From NCBI RefSeq assembly GCF_900176515.1, contig NZ_FWXV01000002.1, forward strand, positions 1,550,001-1,614,000: a stretch of DNA of 64,000 nucleotides, written 5' to 3'. Below the pieces are notes generated by a model. The model was not told the DNA's origin. It ran no database searches and saw nothing but the letters and a program-made list of their open reading frames with translations. A program made the position numbers and the translations under genes. Origin of the DNA: Kibdelosporangium aridum (GTDB lineage Bacteria > Actinomycetota > Actinomycetes > Mycobacteriales > Pseudonocardiaceae). Of this stretch, positions 16,101 through 26,012 are shown one piece after another; the first letter of the stretch is position 1; each line of letters starts with the position of its first letter.

Positions 16101-17329
16101 AGTTGCGGCAGCGTTTCCCGGCGGGCGCGGACATCGCGGCCGACGCACTGCTGGCGGAGATCTCGGCCGAGCCCGAAGGCGGCCCGCTGAAGGTCGGCGA
16201 CGAGCGGATCATCAGTTTCCTGACCAGCTTCGCGCGCAAACTGCTCGCACCCGCGGTGGCCCGGCGGTTCCCCGAGCTCGCCTCGCTCGGCTTCTTCCTG
16301 CGCAAGGCGGAGATCGCGAAAGCCTTGGCGCGCTTGAGCGACGGCGACGCGTCCACTTTGCGCTTCGCGCGTGGCCTCGTCTTCCACATCCCACCGGCCA
16401 ATGTGGACACGATCTTCGTGTACTCGTGGGCGTTGTCGGCCTTGGCGGGCAACCGGAACGTCGTGCGCATCTCGCCGCGTTCCGCCGGTGCCGCGGAGGC
16501 CGTTGTAGACGCTCTGAACGAGGCGTTGGCCGACGCGCACCCCGCGGTGGTCCAGACGCAGCGGATGGTCACGTACGACCGGAATGACGCTGTCACAGCG
16601 ACTTTCTCGGCTGCTGCCGACCTGAGGGTGATCTGGGGCGGCGACCGGTCGGTCAACGAGGTCCGCAAGCTGCCGTTGGCGCCGCACGCCCGTGACCTGA
16701 CTTTCCCGGACCGGGCGTCCTTCGCGGTGATCTCAGTGGACGGTTGGCAAGCCGCTTCGGCTGAGGCGCGCAAGGAAGCGGCTGTCGGGTTCTACAACGA
16801 CTCGTACTGGTTCGACCAGGCCGCGTGTTCCTCGCCCCGGGTGGTGTTCTGGGTCGGGGACGCCGAGAAGGCCGAGGCCGGTCGCGAGGAGTTCCGCCGG
16901 TTGCTCGGCGAGGTGCTGGTCGCGCGAGGCGAGGTCATCGATCCCGCGATGGCCGTGCAGAAGCGTGTGTCCACGTATGGCGCGGCTGCTGACGGTGTGG
17001 CGACCTCGATTCGCTTCGACGGCAACGTCCTTGCGACTCTTGAGCTCGCCGAGCCGACGGTGCTCGTGCGGGAATGGCTGGGTACAGGCACTTTCCCGCA
17101 GGTGACCGTGGACCGGCTGGCCGACTTGGTGCCCGCGATCGAGCGCAAGGACCAGACGCTCAGCGTGTTCGGGTTCTCCCGCGACGAGCTGATCGGCCTG
17201 GTGAACACGCTCGCTGGCCGGGGGATCGACCGTGTGGTGCCGTTTGGCTCGGCGTTGACGTTCTCGGCCATCTGGGACGGCTTCGACCTGCTGCACGAGT
17301 TCACGCGGCTGACGACGGTCAGTGTCTAG
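16097..17329 (+). CDS. LuxC-like acyl-CoA/acyl-protein reductase
   Basis: A 410-residue protein of PF05893. The start is the GTG at 16097, overlapping the LuxE stop, with GGAGG ten bases upstream. QAACSSPRVVFWVG carries Cys244, aligned with the acyl-accepting Cys of LuxC. HIPPANVDTIFVYSWALSALAGN is the cofactor/substrate region shared with LuxC. The product would be an aldehyde made from an activated acyl group with NADPH. It is the last gene of the six-gene overlapping operon. Its TAG shares CTAG with the stop of the convergent HAD gene. Confidence 0.88.
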   Translation: MKLRQRFPAGADIAADALLAEISAEPEGGPLKVGDERIISFLTSFARKLLAPAVARRFPELASLGFFLRKAEIAKALARLSDGDASTLRFARGLVFHIPPANVDTIFVYSWALSALAGNRNVVRISPRSAGAAEAVVDALNEALADAHPAVVQTQRMVTYDRNDAVTATFSAAADLRVIWGGDRSVNEVRKLPLAPHARDLTFPDRASFAVISVDGWQAASAEARKEAAVGFYNDSYWFDQAACSSPRVVFWVGDAEKAEAGREEFRRLLGEVLVARGEVIDPAMAVQKRVSTYGAAADGVATSIRFDGNVLATLELAEPTVLVREWLGTGTFPQVTVDRLADLVPAIERKDQTLSVFGFSRDELIGLVNTLAGRGIDRVVPFGSALTFSAIWDGFDLLHEFTRLTTVSV

Positions 17330-18138
17330 AACCAGCGCTCAAGAACCTGTGCGACGCCGTCCTCGGAGTTGGTCGCGGTGACCTCGTCGGCGACGGCGAG
17401 CAGGTCGGGATGCGCGTTGCTCATCGCGACGCCGTGGCCTGCCCATTCCAGCATCGGGATGTCGTTGGGCATGTCGCCGAACGCGACCACGTCAGCCTTG
17501 GCGACGCCGAACAGCTCGGCGGCTTTGGCCAGCCCAGTCGCCTTGGTGACGTCCTTTTTGGAGAACTCCAGCAGGCCTTGATTGGTCGAGTAGGTGATGC
17601 TCGCCGCGTCCGCTAAGACGGGAACAACCGCACGCGCCATCTCGTCGCTGGTCATCCCGCGGTGCCGGATGAGCATCTTCACCCCGGGCTGACCGACCGC
17701 CTCCGCGAGCGAGCGCTCAGCGATCTTCGTGTCGCCCCATGGGCTGGCGTACTCCGGTTCGCAGACAAAGGTTTCGTCGATTCCGTTGTACGGGAGGCGT
17801 TCCACCGCGACAACCGATCCCGGCAGCAGATCCTTGACCGTGTCCGCGATGTTCCTCAGCAGCACGGGATCGAGCGTTTCCGCTGACACCACAGTGTCTT
17901 TGCCGATGTCGTAGAGCACGGCGCCGTTCGCGCAGACCGCGTACCCGTTGAGGTCCGCCATCGCGGCGATCGGCGTGATCCAGCGTGGCGGACGGCCGCT
18001 GACGAGCAGGAAAGGAGTCCCGGTCGCGACAACCCTGCCGACGACGTCCTTGGTACGCGTGGTGATCGTTTCGGTCACATCGAGCAAGGTTCCATCGACA
18101 TCTGAGGCGATCAGCAGGGGTTTCTCCACACAATCCAT
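17326..18138 (-). CDS. HAD-superfamily (Cof/IIB) phosphatase
   Basis: A 270-residue haloacid-dehalogenase phosphatase with motif I IASDVDGTLLD (nucleophile and acid Asp), motif II LLVSGRPPRW, a Lys in the cap-to-core KKDVTKATGL segment and motif III AFGDMPNDIPML. This is the Cof-type, subclass IIB arrangement acting on sugar phosphates or small phosphorylated compounds. The ATG at 18138 is the best start. It is convergent with the LuxC-like gene and divergent from the LLM oxidoreductase. The substrate is not predictable. Confidence 0.88.
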   Translation of the reverse strand: MDCVEKPLLIASDVDGTLLDVTETITTRTKDVVGRVVATGTPFLLVSGRPPRWITPIAAMADLNGYAVCANGAVLYDIGKDTVVSAETLDPVLLRNIADTVKDLLPGSVVAVERLPYNGIDETFVCEPEYASPWGDTKIAERSLAEAVGQPGVKMLIRHRGMTSDEMARAVVPVLADAASITYSTNQGLLEFSKKDVTKATGLAKAAELFGVAKADVVAFGDMPNDIPMLEWAGHGVAMSNAHPDLLAVADEVTATNSEDGVAQVLERWF

Positions 18139-18247
18139 CCTGCCTGATGCCCCGCCGCGCACCGAGCCTTGTGATCGACGTCAACTTGAGCGTCCAAATG
18201 GCCGTAAGCTGGGCGACAGATAGTGGAAAGCGCTACGGTCGATCATC

Positions 18248-19120
18248 GTGCGAGTTGGTATCGAAATCCTCCCCGAGCATCGTTGGTGGGCAGCCGAGCC
18301 CAAGTGGCGTGCCGCGGAGGAATACGGCTTCGACCACGCGTGGACCTATGACCACCTGGGCTGGCGCAGCCTGGTGGACGGGCCATGGTTCGGTGCCATC
18401 CCCACACTGACCGCGGCGGCCATGGTGACCTCCAAGATCCGCCTGGGGACGTGGGTCGCCTCGCCGAACTTCCGGCACCCAGTCCCGTTCGCCCGCGAGC
18501 TCACGGCCGTCGACGACGTCTCCGACGGCCGCTTCATCCTGGGCGTCGGCGCAGGTGGCAGCGGCTACGACACGAAGGTGATGGGCTCGGACCCACCCCG
18601 CAGCCGGTCGGACCGTTTCGCCGAGTTCGTGGAACTCCTCGACCTGCTGCTCCGCCAAGACCGGACCACCTGGCGTGGCGAGTACTACGAAGCCGTCGAG
18701 GCCCGCAACGCCCCCGGATGCGTCCAGAAACCACGGTTGCCGTTCGTCGTGGCCGCCAACGGCCCGAAAGCGATGACTGTGGCCGCCCGCTACGGCACAG
18801 GCTGGGTGACGACAGGCGCCGGGCCCGTCGACGACATGGAGTCGTGGTGGGCTTCGGTGGACGAGGTGTCCAACCGTTTCGCATCGACTCTGGAAACAGT
18901 GGGCCGCAACCAGGCGACCATCGATCGTTACCTGAACCTCGACGGCGCGCCGGAGTACGTCCTCACCAGCGTCGAGCACTTCCGCGAGGTGCTCGGCCGC
19001 GCGGAGGCGCTGGGCTTCACCGACGTGACCGTGCCGTGGCCCCGTCACGACGGTATCTACGCGGGCTCGGAGCAACTCGTCGAGGACATCGCCGCGGAAG
19101 TCCTGCCAGCGTTGCGCTGA
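18248..19120 (+). CDS. LLM-class flavin/F420-dependent oxidoreductase
   Basis: A 290-residue luciferase-like monooxygenase-fold protein: RVGIEILPEHRW, the YDHLGW first helix, LGTWVASPNFRHP, and LGVGAGGSGYDTKVMG as the usual LLM phosphate-binding region. Actinomycete members commonly use F420 or FMN; the cofactor cannot be decided here. The start is a GTG 109 bases after the divergent HAD gene. No operon partners are obvious. Confidence 0.85.
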   Translation: MRVGIEILPEHRWWAAEPKWRAAEEYGFDHAWTYDHLGWRSLVDGPWFGAIPTLTAAAMVTSKIRLGTWVASPNFRHPVPFARELTAVDDVSDGRFILGVGAGGSGYDTKVMGSDPPRSRSDRFAEFVELLDLLLRQDRTTWRGEYYEAVEARNAPGCVQKPRLPFVVAANGPKAMTVAARYGTGWVTTGAGPVDDMESWWASVDEVSNRFASTLETVGRNQATIDRYLNLDGAPEYVLTSVEHFREVLGRAEALGFTDVTVPWPRHDGIYAGSEQLVEDIAAEVLPALR

Positions 19121-19167
19121 CAACAAAAGAGGGCGAGCCCCCGGCCCGCCCTCCGCTTGCTGCCTGC

Positions 19168-19383
19168 TCAGCCGCCGATGGACCAGATGACGAGGTCCCA
19201 CTCGGCATGGCCGCGGTCGTAGTAGCACGCGGCGCCGACATCGCTGCTGCGGTACTTGACGGCCTCAGCCTCGCACTGTGCCTCATTCGGGTAGCTGCCG
19301 ATGTAGACCCAGTCGGCCCAGGCGGTGCCAGCACCGGCGAACATGATGCCCACGGCGGCGACAGCGGCCGCGACGCGTCCCAT
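19168..19383 (-). CDS. Small secreted protein with signal peptide
   Basis: 71 residues. RVAAAVAAVGIMFAGAGTAWA is a clear signal peptide with an AWA cleavage site, leaving a mature domain of about 48 residues. It has two Cys (AQCEAEA, AACYYD), probably disulfide-bonded, and is rich in Tyr and Trp. Similar tiny secreted proteins are common in Pseudonocardiaceae, but no function is known to me. It is transcribed away from glf. Confidence 0.7.
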   Translation of the reverse strand: MGRVAAAVAAVGIMFAGAGTAWADWVYIGSYPNEAQCEAEAVKYRSSDVGAACYYDRGHAEWDLVIWSIGG

Positions 19384-21482
<2,099 letters not shown>

Positions 21483-21511
<29 letters not shown>

Positions 21512-22403
21512 AGCTGCGGCGCCCAAGGCATCGACCAGCGTGGTCGCCGGCCTGATCAGGACCGCGCGGCCACGTCAGTGGATCAAGAACATCCTGGTGC
21601 TGGCCGCGCCGTTCACCGCGTCGCGGCTCACCGACACCACGGTCCTGGCTGACGCCGGTATCGCGTTCGTCGCGTTCTGCCTCGCGGCTTCGGCCGTGTA
21701 CTTCGTCAACGACACGTTGGACGTCGAGGCCGACCGCGCACACCCGACCAAGCGCAACCGGCCGATTGCGGCCGGGATCGTGCCCACGCAGCTTGCCTGG
21801 GCCATCGCGGCCGTGCTGTTCCTCGGCGCGCTCGGCATCTCGTTTGTGGCCAGCTGGCAGCTGGCCGTCGTGATCGGCGTGTACGAGCTCGTCCAGCTCG
21901 GTTACTGCTTCGGCCTGAAGCACCAGACAGTGATCGACCTGTGCATCGTGGCCTCCGGCTTCCTGATGCGCGCGATCGCCGGTGGCGCGGCCGCGGGTAT
22001 CCCGCTTTCGCCGTGGTTCCTGCTGGTCACCGCGTTCGGCTCGCTGTTCATGGTGTCCGGCAAGCGCTATGCCGAGATCACCCTGTTCGAGAAGACCGGC
22101 GCGAAGATCCGGGCGTCGCTGGCCAAGTACTCGGCCAGCTACCTGCGGTTCGTCTGGGCGACTTCGGCCGCTGTGGTGATCATGACCTACGGCCTGTGGG
22201 CGTTCGAGATCCGGCAGGACCACCACAACTCGGTCTGGTCCTCGGTGTCGATGATCCCGTTCGTCATCGCCGTGCTGCGCTACGCCGTCGACGTCGACGG
22301 CGGTACGGCTGGGGCGCCGGAGGACATCGCGTTGAAGGACCGTGTCCTGCAGGTGCTCGGGGTCGCGTGGGTCGCGTCCCTCGCGTTGGCGGTCTATATC
22401 TAG
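21483..22403 (+). CDS. ubiA: Decaprenyl-phosphate phosphoribosyltransferase
   Basis: A 306-residue UbiA-superfamily membrane enzyme. The first Asp-rich motif is NDTLDVEADRAHPTKRNRP and the second sits near KRYAEITLFEKTGAKIR. RPRQWIKNILVLAAP is typical of the Rv3806c subgroup, which transfers 5-phosphoribose from PRPP to decaprenyl phosphate. This starts decaprenyl-phospho-arabinose synthesis, completed by DprE1/DprE2. GGAAG precedes the ATG. About nine membrane segments are visible. Confidence 0.92.
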
Positions 22404-22414
22404 GCTCCTCCGGC

Positions 22415-23401
22415 ATGGACGATGCCCCCGGCTGGTCAGCGATCGACGCGGCGTGTGCGCGGATCTACGGCGACGAGAAGCCCCAGCACTGGGGAACGCT
22501 GCTGAAATGGTCGTTGGGCGGCGAGGACCCGCTCGACGGCGTCAGCGCGTACACGCGGACCGAGCCCGTGCCGCACTGGCATTACGTCAGCTACGGCATG
22601 TCCGAGTTGTACGACAAGGAATCCGAGGACGCGGACGCCTCCGGCTGGGGCTTCGAGTTCACGTTCCGGCTGGTTCGCCGGGCTGACCAGACCGAGGCCC
22701 CGATCTGGCCGGCGAACCTGATGCAGAACCTGGCCCGCTACGTCATCCAGACGGGCAACTGGTTCGCGCCCGGCCATCACATCGACGCGAACGGCCCGAT
22801 CGCGGCGGACAGTGCGGACTCACTGATTCGTACGCTCGCGTTCATCCAGGACCCCGAGCTCGGCGAAATCGACACCCCCAACGGCGCCGTGCAGTTCCTC
22901 CAGCTCGTCGGGCTCACGCCGGACGAATACGAGGCTGCGGCCGAGTGGCACACACAAGCCCTGTTGGCGTTGTTCGAGCCCCGGATGCCGCTGTCCGTCA
23001 CGGACATCGACCGGACGTCGCTGCTGACGCCTGAGCTGCTCGAGCAAGTCCGGGCAGGCGTTGAGCGGGACGGCTCGAACAGCGGCGAGCTGATGGTCGA
23101 CGTGGCCGAGTGGGACCTGAGCGAGGGCGTGACGTTGCGGTTCGGCACAAAGCCCGCCGAACGCATCGGTCGCACGCTGCGCGGCAGGCTGCCCTTCGGC
23201 TACGGCCTGCTGGTCGCGTCTGCCGAGCAAGCCGTCGGTTTCCTGCCGGCGGACCAGTTCTCCGCCGAGCAGTCCCAAGACGGGATCCTGACTGTGGCCA
23301 TCCCCGAGGCTGCCCTCGACGAGGTGGTCGCGGCGTTCCGCCCCGTCGCGGGGCGGACGCCGGTTGCCTCTTTGCCTGGTGTGACGATCGAGATCGTCTA
23401 G
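22415..23401 (+). CDS. Suppressor-of-fused (SUFU) domain protein
   Basis: A 328-residue soluble protein. The N-terminal half has the SUFU signature: PQHWGTLLKWSLGGEDPLDG, PHWHYVSYGMSELYDKE, and SGWGFEFTFRLVRR. The second half contains the usual (L)FEPRMPLSVTDIDRTSLL and a C-terminal beta-rich part. Bacterial SUFU proteins are often immunity proteins for polymorphic toxins. No toxin gene is adjacent, so no role is assigned. It starts 12 bases after ubiA, in the same direction, and its TAG shares CTAG with the stop of dprE2. Confidence 0.85.
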   Translation: MDDAPGWSAIDAACARIYGDEKPQHWGTLLKWSLGGEDPLDGVSAYTRTEPVPHWHYVSYGMSELYDKESEDADASGWGFEFTFRLVRRADQTEAPIWPANLMQNLARYVIQTGNWFAPGHHIDANGPIAADSADSLIRTLAFIQDPELGEIDTPNGAVQFLQLVGLTPDEYEAAAEWHTQALLALFEPRMPLSVTDIDRTSLLTPELLEQVRAGVERDGSNSGELMVDVAEWDLSEGVTLRFGTKPAERIGRTLRGRLPFGYGLLVASAEQAVGFLPADQFSAEQSQDGILTVAIPEAALDEVVAAFRPVAGRTPVASLPGVTIEIV

Positions 23402-24156
23402 AACGGCAGCTTGCGGAAGATCGGTCGCGGCACGTGCCGCAGGATCGACATCACGCCACGCATGGCCGCGGGCGCCCATACCTGCTCGCGGCGGTTACGC
23501 ACGGCACTGACGATGATGTCGGCGACCTGGTCGGCGGTCTGCGACAGCGGGGCCTCCTTCAGGCCCTCGGTCATCTTCGTGCGCACGAAGCCCGGCCGGA
23601 CGACCGTCACGGTCACACCGTGCGGCTTCAGGGCGTACGTCAGGCCCGTGTAGAAGGCATCGAAGCCGGCCTTGGTCGAGCCGTACACGAAGTTCGACCG
23701 GCGAGCGCGCTCACCGGCAGCGGACGACAACGCGACGATCGAGCCATGGCCCTGCTTGCGCAGGCGCTCGGCAAGCGGCACGCCGATGGTCAACGCGGCC
23801 ACGTAGTTGATCTCGGCGAGCTCGCGCGCGACGTCGACGTTCGTCCACGCCTCTTCCTGGTCACCGAGCACGCCGAACGCCACGATCGTCACGTCGATGT
23901 CGCCGTCCGCGAACGCCTTCTCGATCACCTCGACGTGTGTGTCGGGCTGCCGGGCGTCAAACGGCAGCGTGCTGACAGTCGCGCCCGCCTCGCGCAGCCG
24001 CGCGGCCGCGGCGTCGAGACGGTCGGACGGGCGGCCCGCCAACGTGACCCGCAACGACGGGCGCTGACGGGCGTATCGCTCAGCGACCGCTAGGCCGATC
24101 TCGGAGGTGCCGCCGAGCAACAACAGGGACTGTGGGCTGCCAACCGCGTCGATCAC
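23398..24156 (-). CDS. dprE2: Decaprenylphosphoryl-2-keto-ribose reductase
   Basis: A 252-residue SDR that finishes epimerisation of decaprenyl-phospho-ribose to -arabinose. LLLLGGTSEIGLAVAERYA is the nucleotide-binding motif and FVYGSTKAGFDAF carries the catalytic Tyr and Lys. The C-terminal VRPGFVRTKMTEGL is as in Rv3791. The GTG start overlaps the dprE1 stop (GTGA), the usual dprE1-dprE2 coupling. The order relative to ubiA is inverted compared with mycobacteria. Confidence 0.93.
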   Translation of the reverse strand: MIDAVGSPQSLLLLGGTSEIGLAVAERYARQRPSLRVTLAGRPSDRLDAAAARLREAGATVSTLPFDARQPDTHVEVIEKAFADGDIDVTIVAFGVLGDQEEAWTNVDVARELAEINYVAALTIGVPLAERLRKQGHGSIVALSSAAGERARRSNFVYGSTKAGFDAFYTGLTYALKPHGVTVTVVRPGFVRTKMTEGLKEAPLSQTADQVADIIVSAVRNRREQVWAPAAMRGVMSILRHVPRPIFRKLPF

Positions 24157-25499
24157 GTAAGCCTCAACCTTCTGGCCATATCGGAGACAAAGATTCCGGT
24201 CGGGTCGACATCGGCGCGCACCTTTCGCCATTCGTCGATCCGGGGGTACATCCTCTCGATCGCCTCGGGCGTCGTCCTGGACTCCTTGGCCAGGTACAGC
24301 CGCCCACCGGCGGTCAGCACGAGCTCGTCGAGCTCGGCACACAGTTCCGCGAGACCGCGCCGGACCGGCAGGTCGACTGCCAGCGTCCAGCCCGGCTCGG
24401 GGAACGACAACGGGGACCGGTTGCCTTCACCGAACCGTTTGAGAACGTTCAACAGCGAGACGTGGCCACGCTCGACCATCATCCGCACGCTGCGTTTGAC
24501 CGCTTCTTCCTGGCCGAACGGGATGACGTACTGGTACTGCAGGAAGCCGCGTGGCCCGTAGGCCCTGTTCCACTCGCCGAGGATGTCCAGCGGGTGCAGG
24601 AACATCGTGATGTTCTGGATCGCGCCGTGCCTGGTCGGCGATTTGCGGTACCAGAGCTCGCAGAACGCCCGCGCGGTCAGCTTGTTCAGCAGCCCGGGCG
24701 GGAAGATGTTCGGGATGGTCAGCAGCTGAGGTGCGTCGAACTTCAACGGGCTGGCCCGCAGCTTGCGCGGCAGGTCGTCGAGCGTTGCGTGGTTCGCCCT
24801 GGTCAGGATGCCGCGGCCGAGGTGCTTGCCGGTGGCTGTGGTGTCGAACCAGGAGACCGACTCGAGGTACTTGTCGTCGTCGACCGACTGCCGGGCCATC
24901 AGCTCGTCGAGGTTGTCGATCTGCTCGGTGTCGACCTTGAAGTACGCCGTCTCGACCCGGTTGAGCTTCAACTTCGCCCGCACGACCACGCCGGTGAGGC
25001 CCATGCCGCCCGCAGTCGCCCAGAACAGGTCGTCGTCCGGTGTGAGCGTGTGGATCTGGCCGTCCGCGGTGACCAGGTCCATGGACTCGACGTGGTCGCA
25101 GAAACTGCCTTCCACGTGGTGTGCCTTGCCGTGGATGTCGGCGCCGATCGCGCCGCCCACGCTGACCTGCCGCGTTCCCGGCAGCACCGGCAGCCAGAGG
25201 CCGAACGGCAGCAGCCTGCGCATCAGCGTGTCCAGGCTCACGCCGGCGGCGGTGTCGACCGTGGCGGTCTCCACGTCGATGGAGTGGATCCGATCCAGGC
25301 CCGTCATGTCGATGACCAGGCCACCCGCGTTCTGCGCAGGGTCGCCGTACGCACGGCCGAGGCCGCGTGCGATGACGCCGCGCTCGTCGGCGGACCGCAG
25401 CGCATCGATCACTTCCTGGACGGTCCGTGGGACGACGACTCGCGCGGTACTCGGCGCTGTCCGGCCCCAGCCGGCCAGCGTTCGCAACTCGGCATCCAC
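24153..25499 (-). CDS. dprE1: Decaprenylphosphoryl-beta-D-ribose 2-oxidase
   Basis: A 448-residue FAD-dependent oxidase of the VAO family. RGLGRAYGDPAQNAGG (about 45-60), LPGTRQVSVGGAIGADIHGKAHH (106-128) and SFCDHVESMDLV are the FAD-binding segments. LAKESRTTPEAIERMYPR has Lys405 at the position of M. tuberculosis Lys418, and FVSDMARRL ends the protein. The substrate-site motif reads GWTLAVDLP with Ala374 where M. tuberculosis has Cys387, the residue covalently hit by benzothiazinones. The gene is divergent from gtrA, with 61 bases between starts. Confidence 0.95.
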   Translation of the reverse strand: MDAELRTLAGWGRTAPSTARVVVPRTVQEVIDALRSADERGVIARGLGRAYGDPAQNAGGLVIDMTGLDRIHSIDVETATVDTAAGVSLDTLMRRLLPFGLWLPVLPGTRQVSVGGAIGADIHGKAHHVEGSFCDHVESMDLVTADGQIHTLTPDDDLFWATAGGMGLTGVVVRAKLKLNRVETAYFKVDTEQIDNLDELMARQSVDDDKYLESVSWFDTTATGKHLGRGILTRANHATLDDLPRKLRASPLKFDAPQLLTIPNIFPPGLLNKLTARAFCELWYRKSPTRHGAIQNITMFLHPLDILGEWNRAYGPRGFLQYQYVIPFGQEEAVKRSVRMMVERGHVSLLNVLKRFGEGNRSPLSFPEPGWTLAVDLPVRRGLAELCAELDELVLTAGGRLYLAKESRTTPEAIERMYPRIDEWRKVRADVDPTGIFVSDMARRLRLT

Positions 25500-25560
25500 C
25501 CGGCTGAGCGTACCCAGCGCCGACTTTTAGACTGCTTGGGGCGCCGAGCAGTGAGGAATC

Positions 25561-25986
25561 ATGGTGACGGCAGTGGACACTGGCTCTCCCACCGGTTCGC
25601 GAAGTGTGGGTTTGCTCACCCAGATCATCCGTTTTGTCGTGGTCGGCGTGCTGGCCGCGGCGGTGGACTACGGCAGCTACCAGGCACTGGTGGCAATGGG
25701 CGCGTGGGTGCACCTGGCCAAGGCGATAAGCTTCATCCTCGGTACCACCACCGCCTACCTGATCAACCGGCGTTGGACGTTCAACGCCACGGGCGGTACC
25801 GCGCCGGTCGCGAAGTTCATGCTGCTCTACACCACGACGTTCTTCGTGAACGTGGGTGTGAACGCGCTGATGCTGCACCTGCTCGGTGACTTCCGGTGGC
25901 ACCTCACCGTGGCGTGGGTGATCGCCCAGGGCACGGCTACATTGATCAACTTCGTGATGCTGCGGACCGTGGTGTTCCGCGACTGA
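25561..25986 (+). CDS. GtrA-family membrane protein (Rv3789-like)
   Basis: A 141-residue protein with four membrane segments of the GtrA family: IIRFVVVGVLAAAVDYGSY, KAISFILGTTTAYLINRRWTF and a C-terminal INFVMLRTVVF. The RRWTF motif after helix two is characteristic. In mycobacteria Rv3789 sits beside dprE1 and is implicated in arabinan assembly, either as a DPA flippase candidate or as an anchor recruiting the priming arabinosyltransferase. Here it is beside dprE1 but divergent, and is followed by glfT2 after 26 bases. Confidence 0.88.
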   Translation: MVTAVDTGSPTGSRSVGLLTQIIRFVVVGVLAAAVDYGSYQALVAMGAWVHLAKAISFILGTTTAYLINRRWTFNATGGTAPVAKFMLLYTTTFFVNVGVNALMLHLLGDFRWHLTVAWVIAQGTATLINFVMLRTVVFRD

Positions 25987-26012
25987 GAGCCGTCCTGGAG
26001 GACTGAGGCGCG

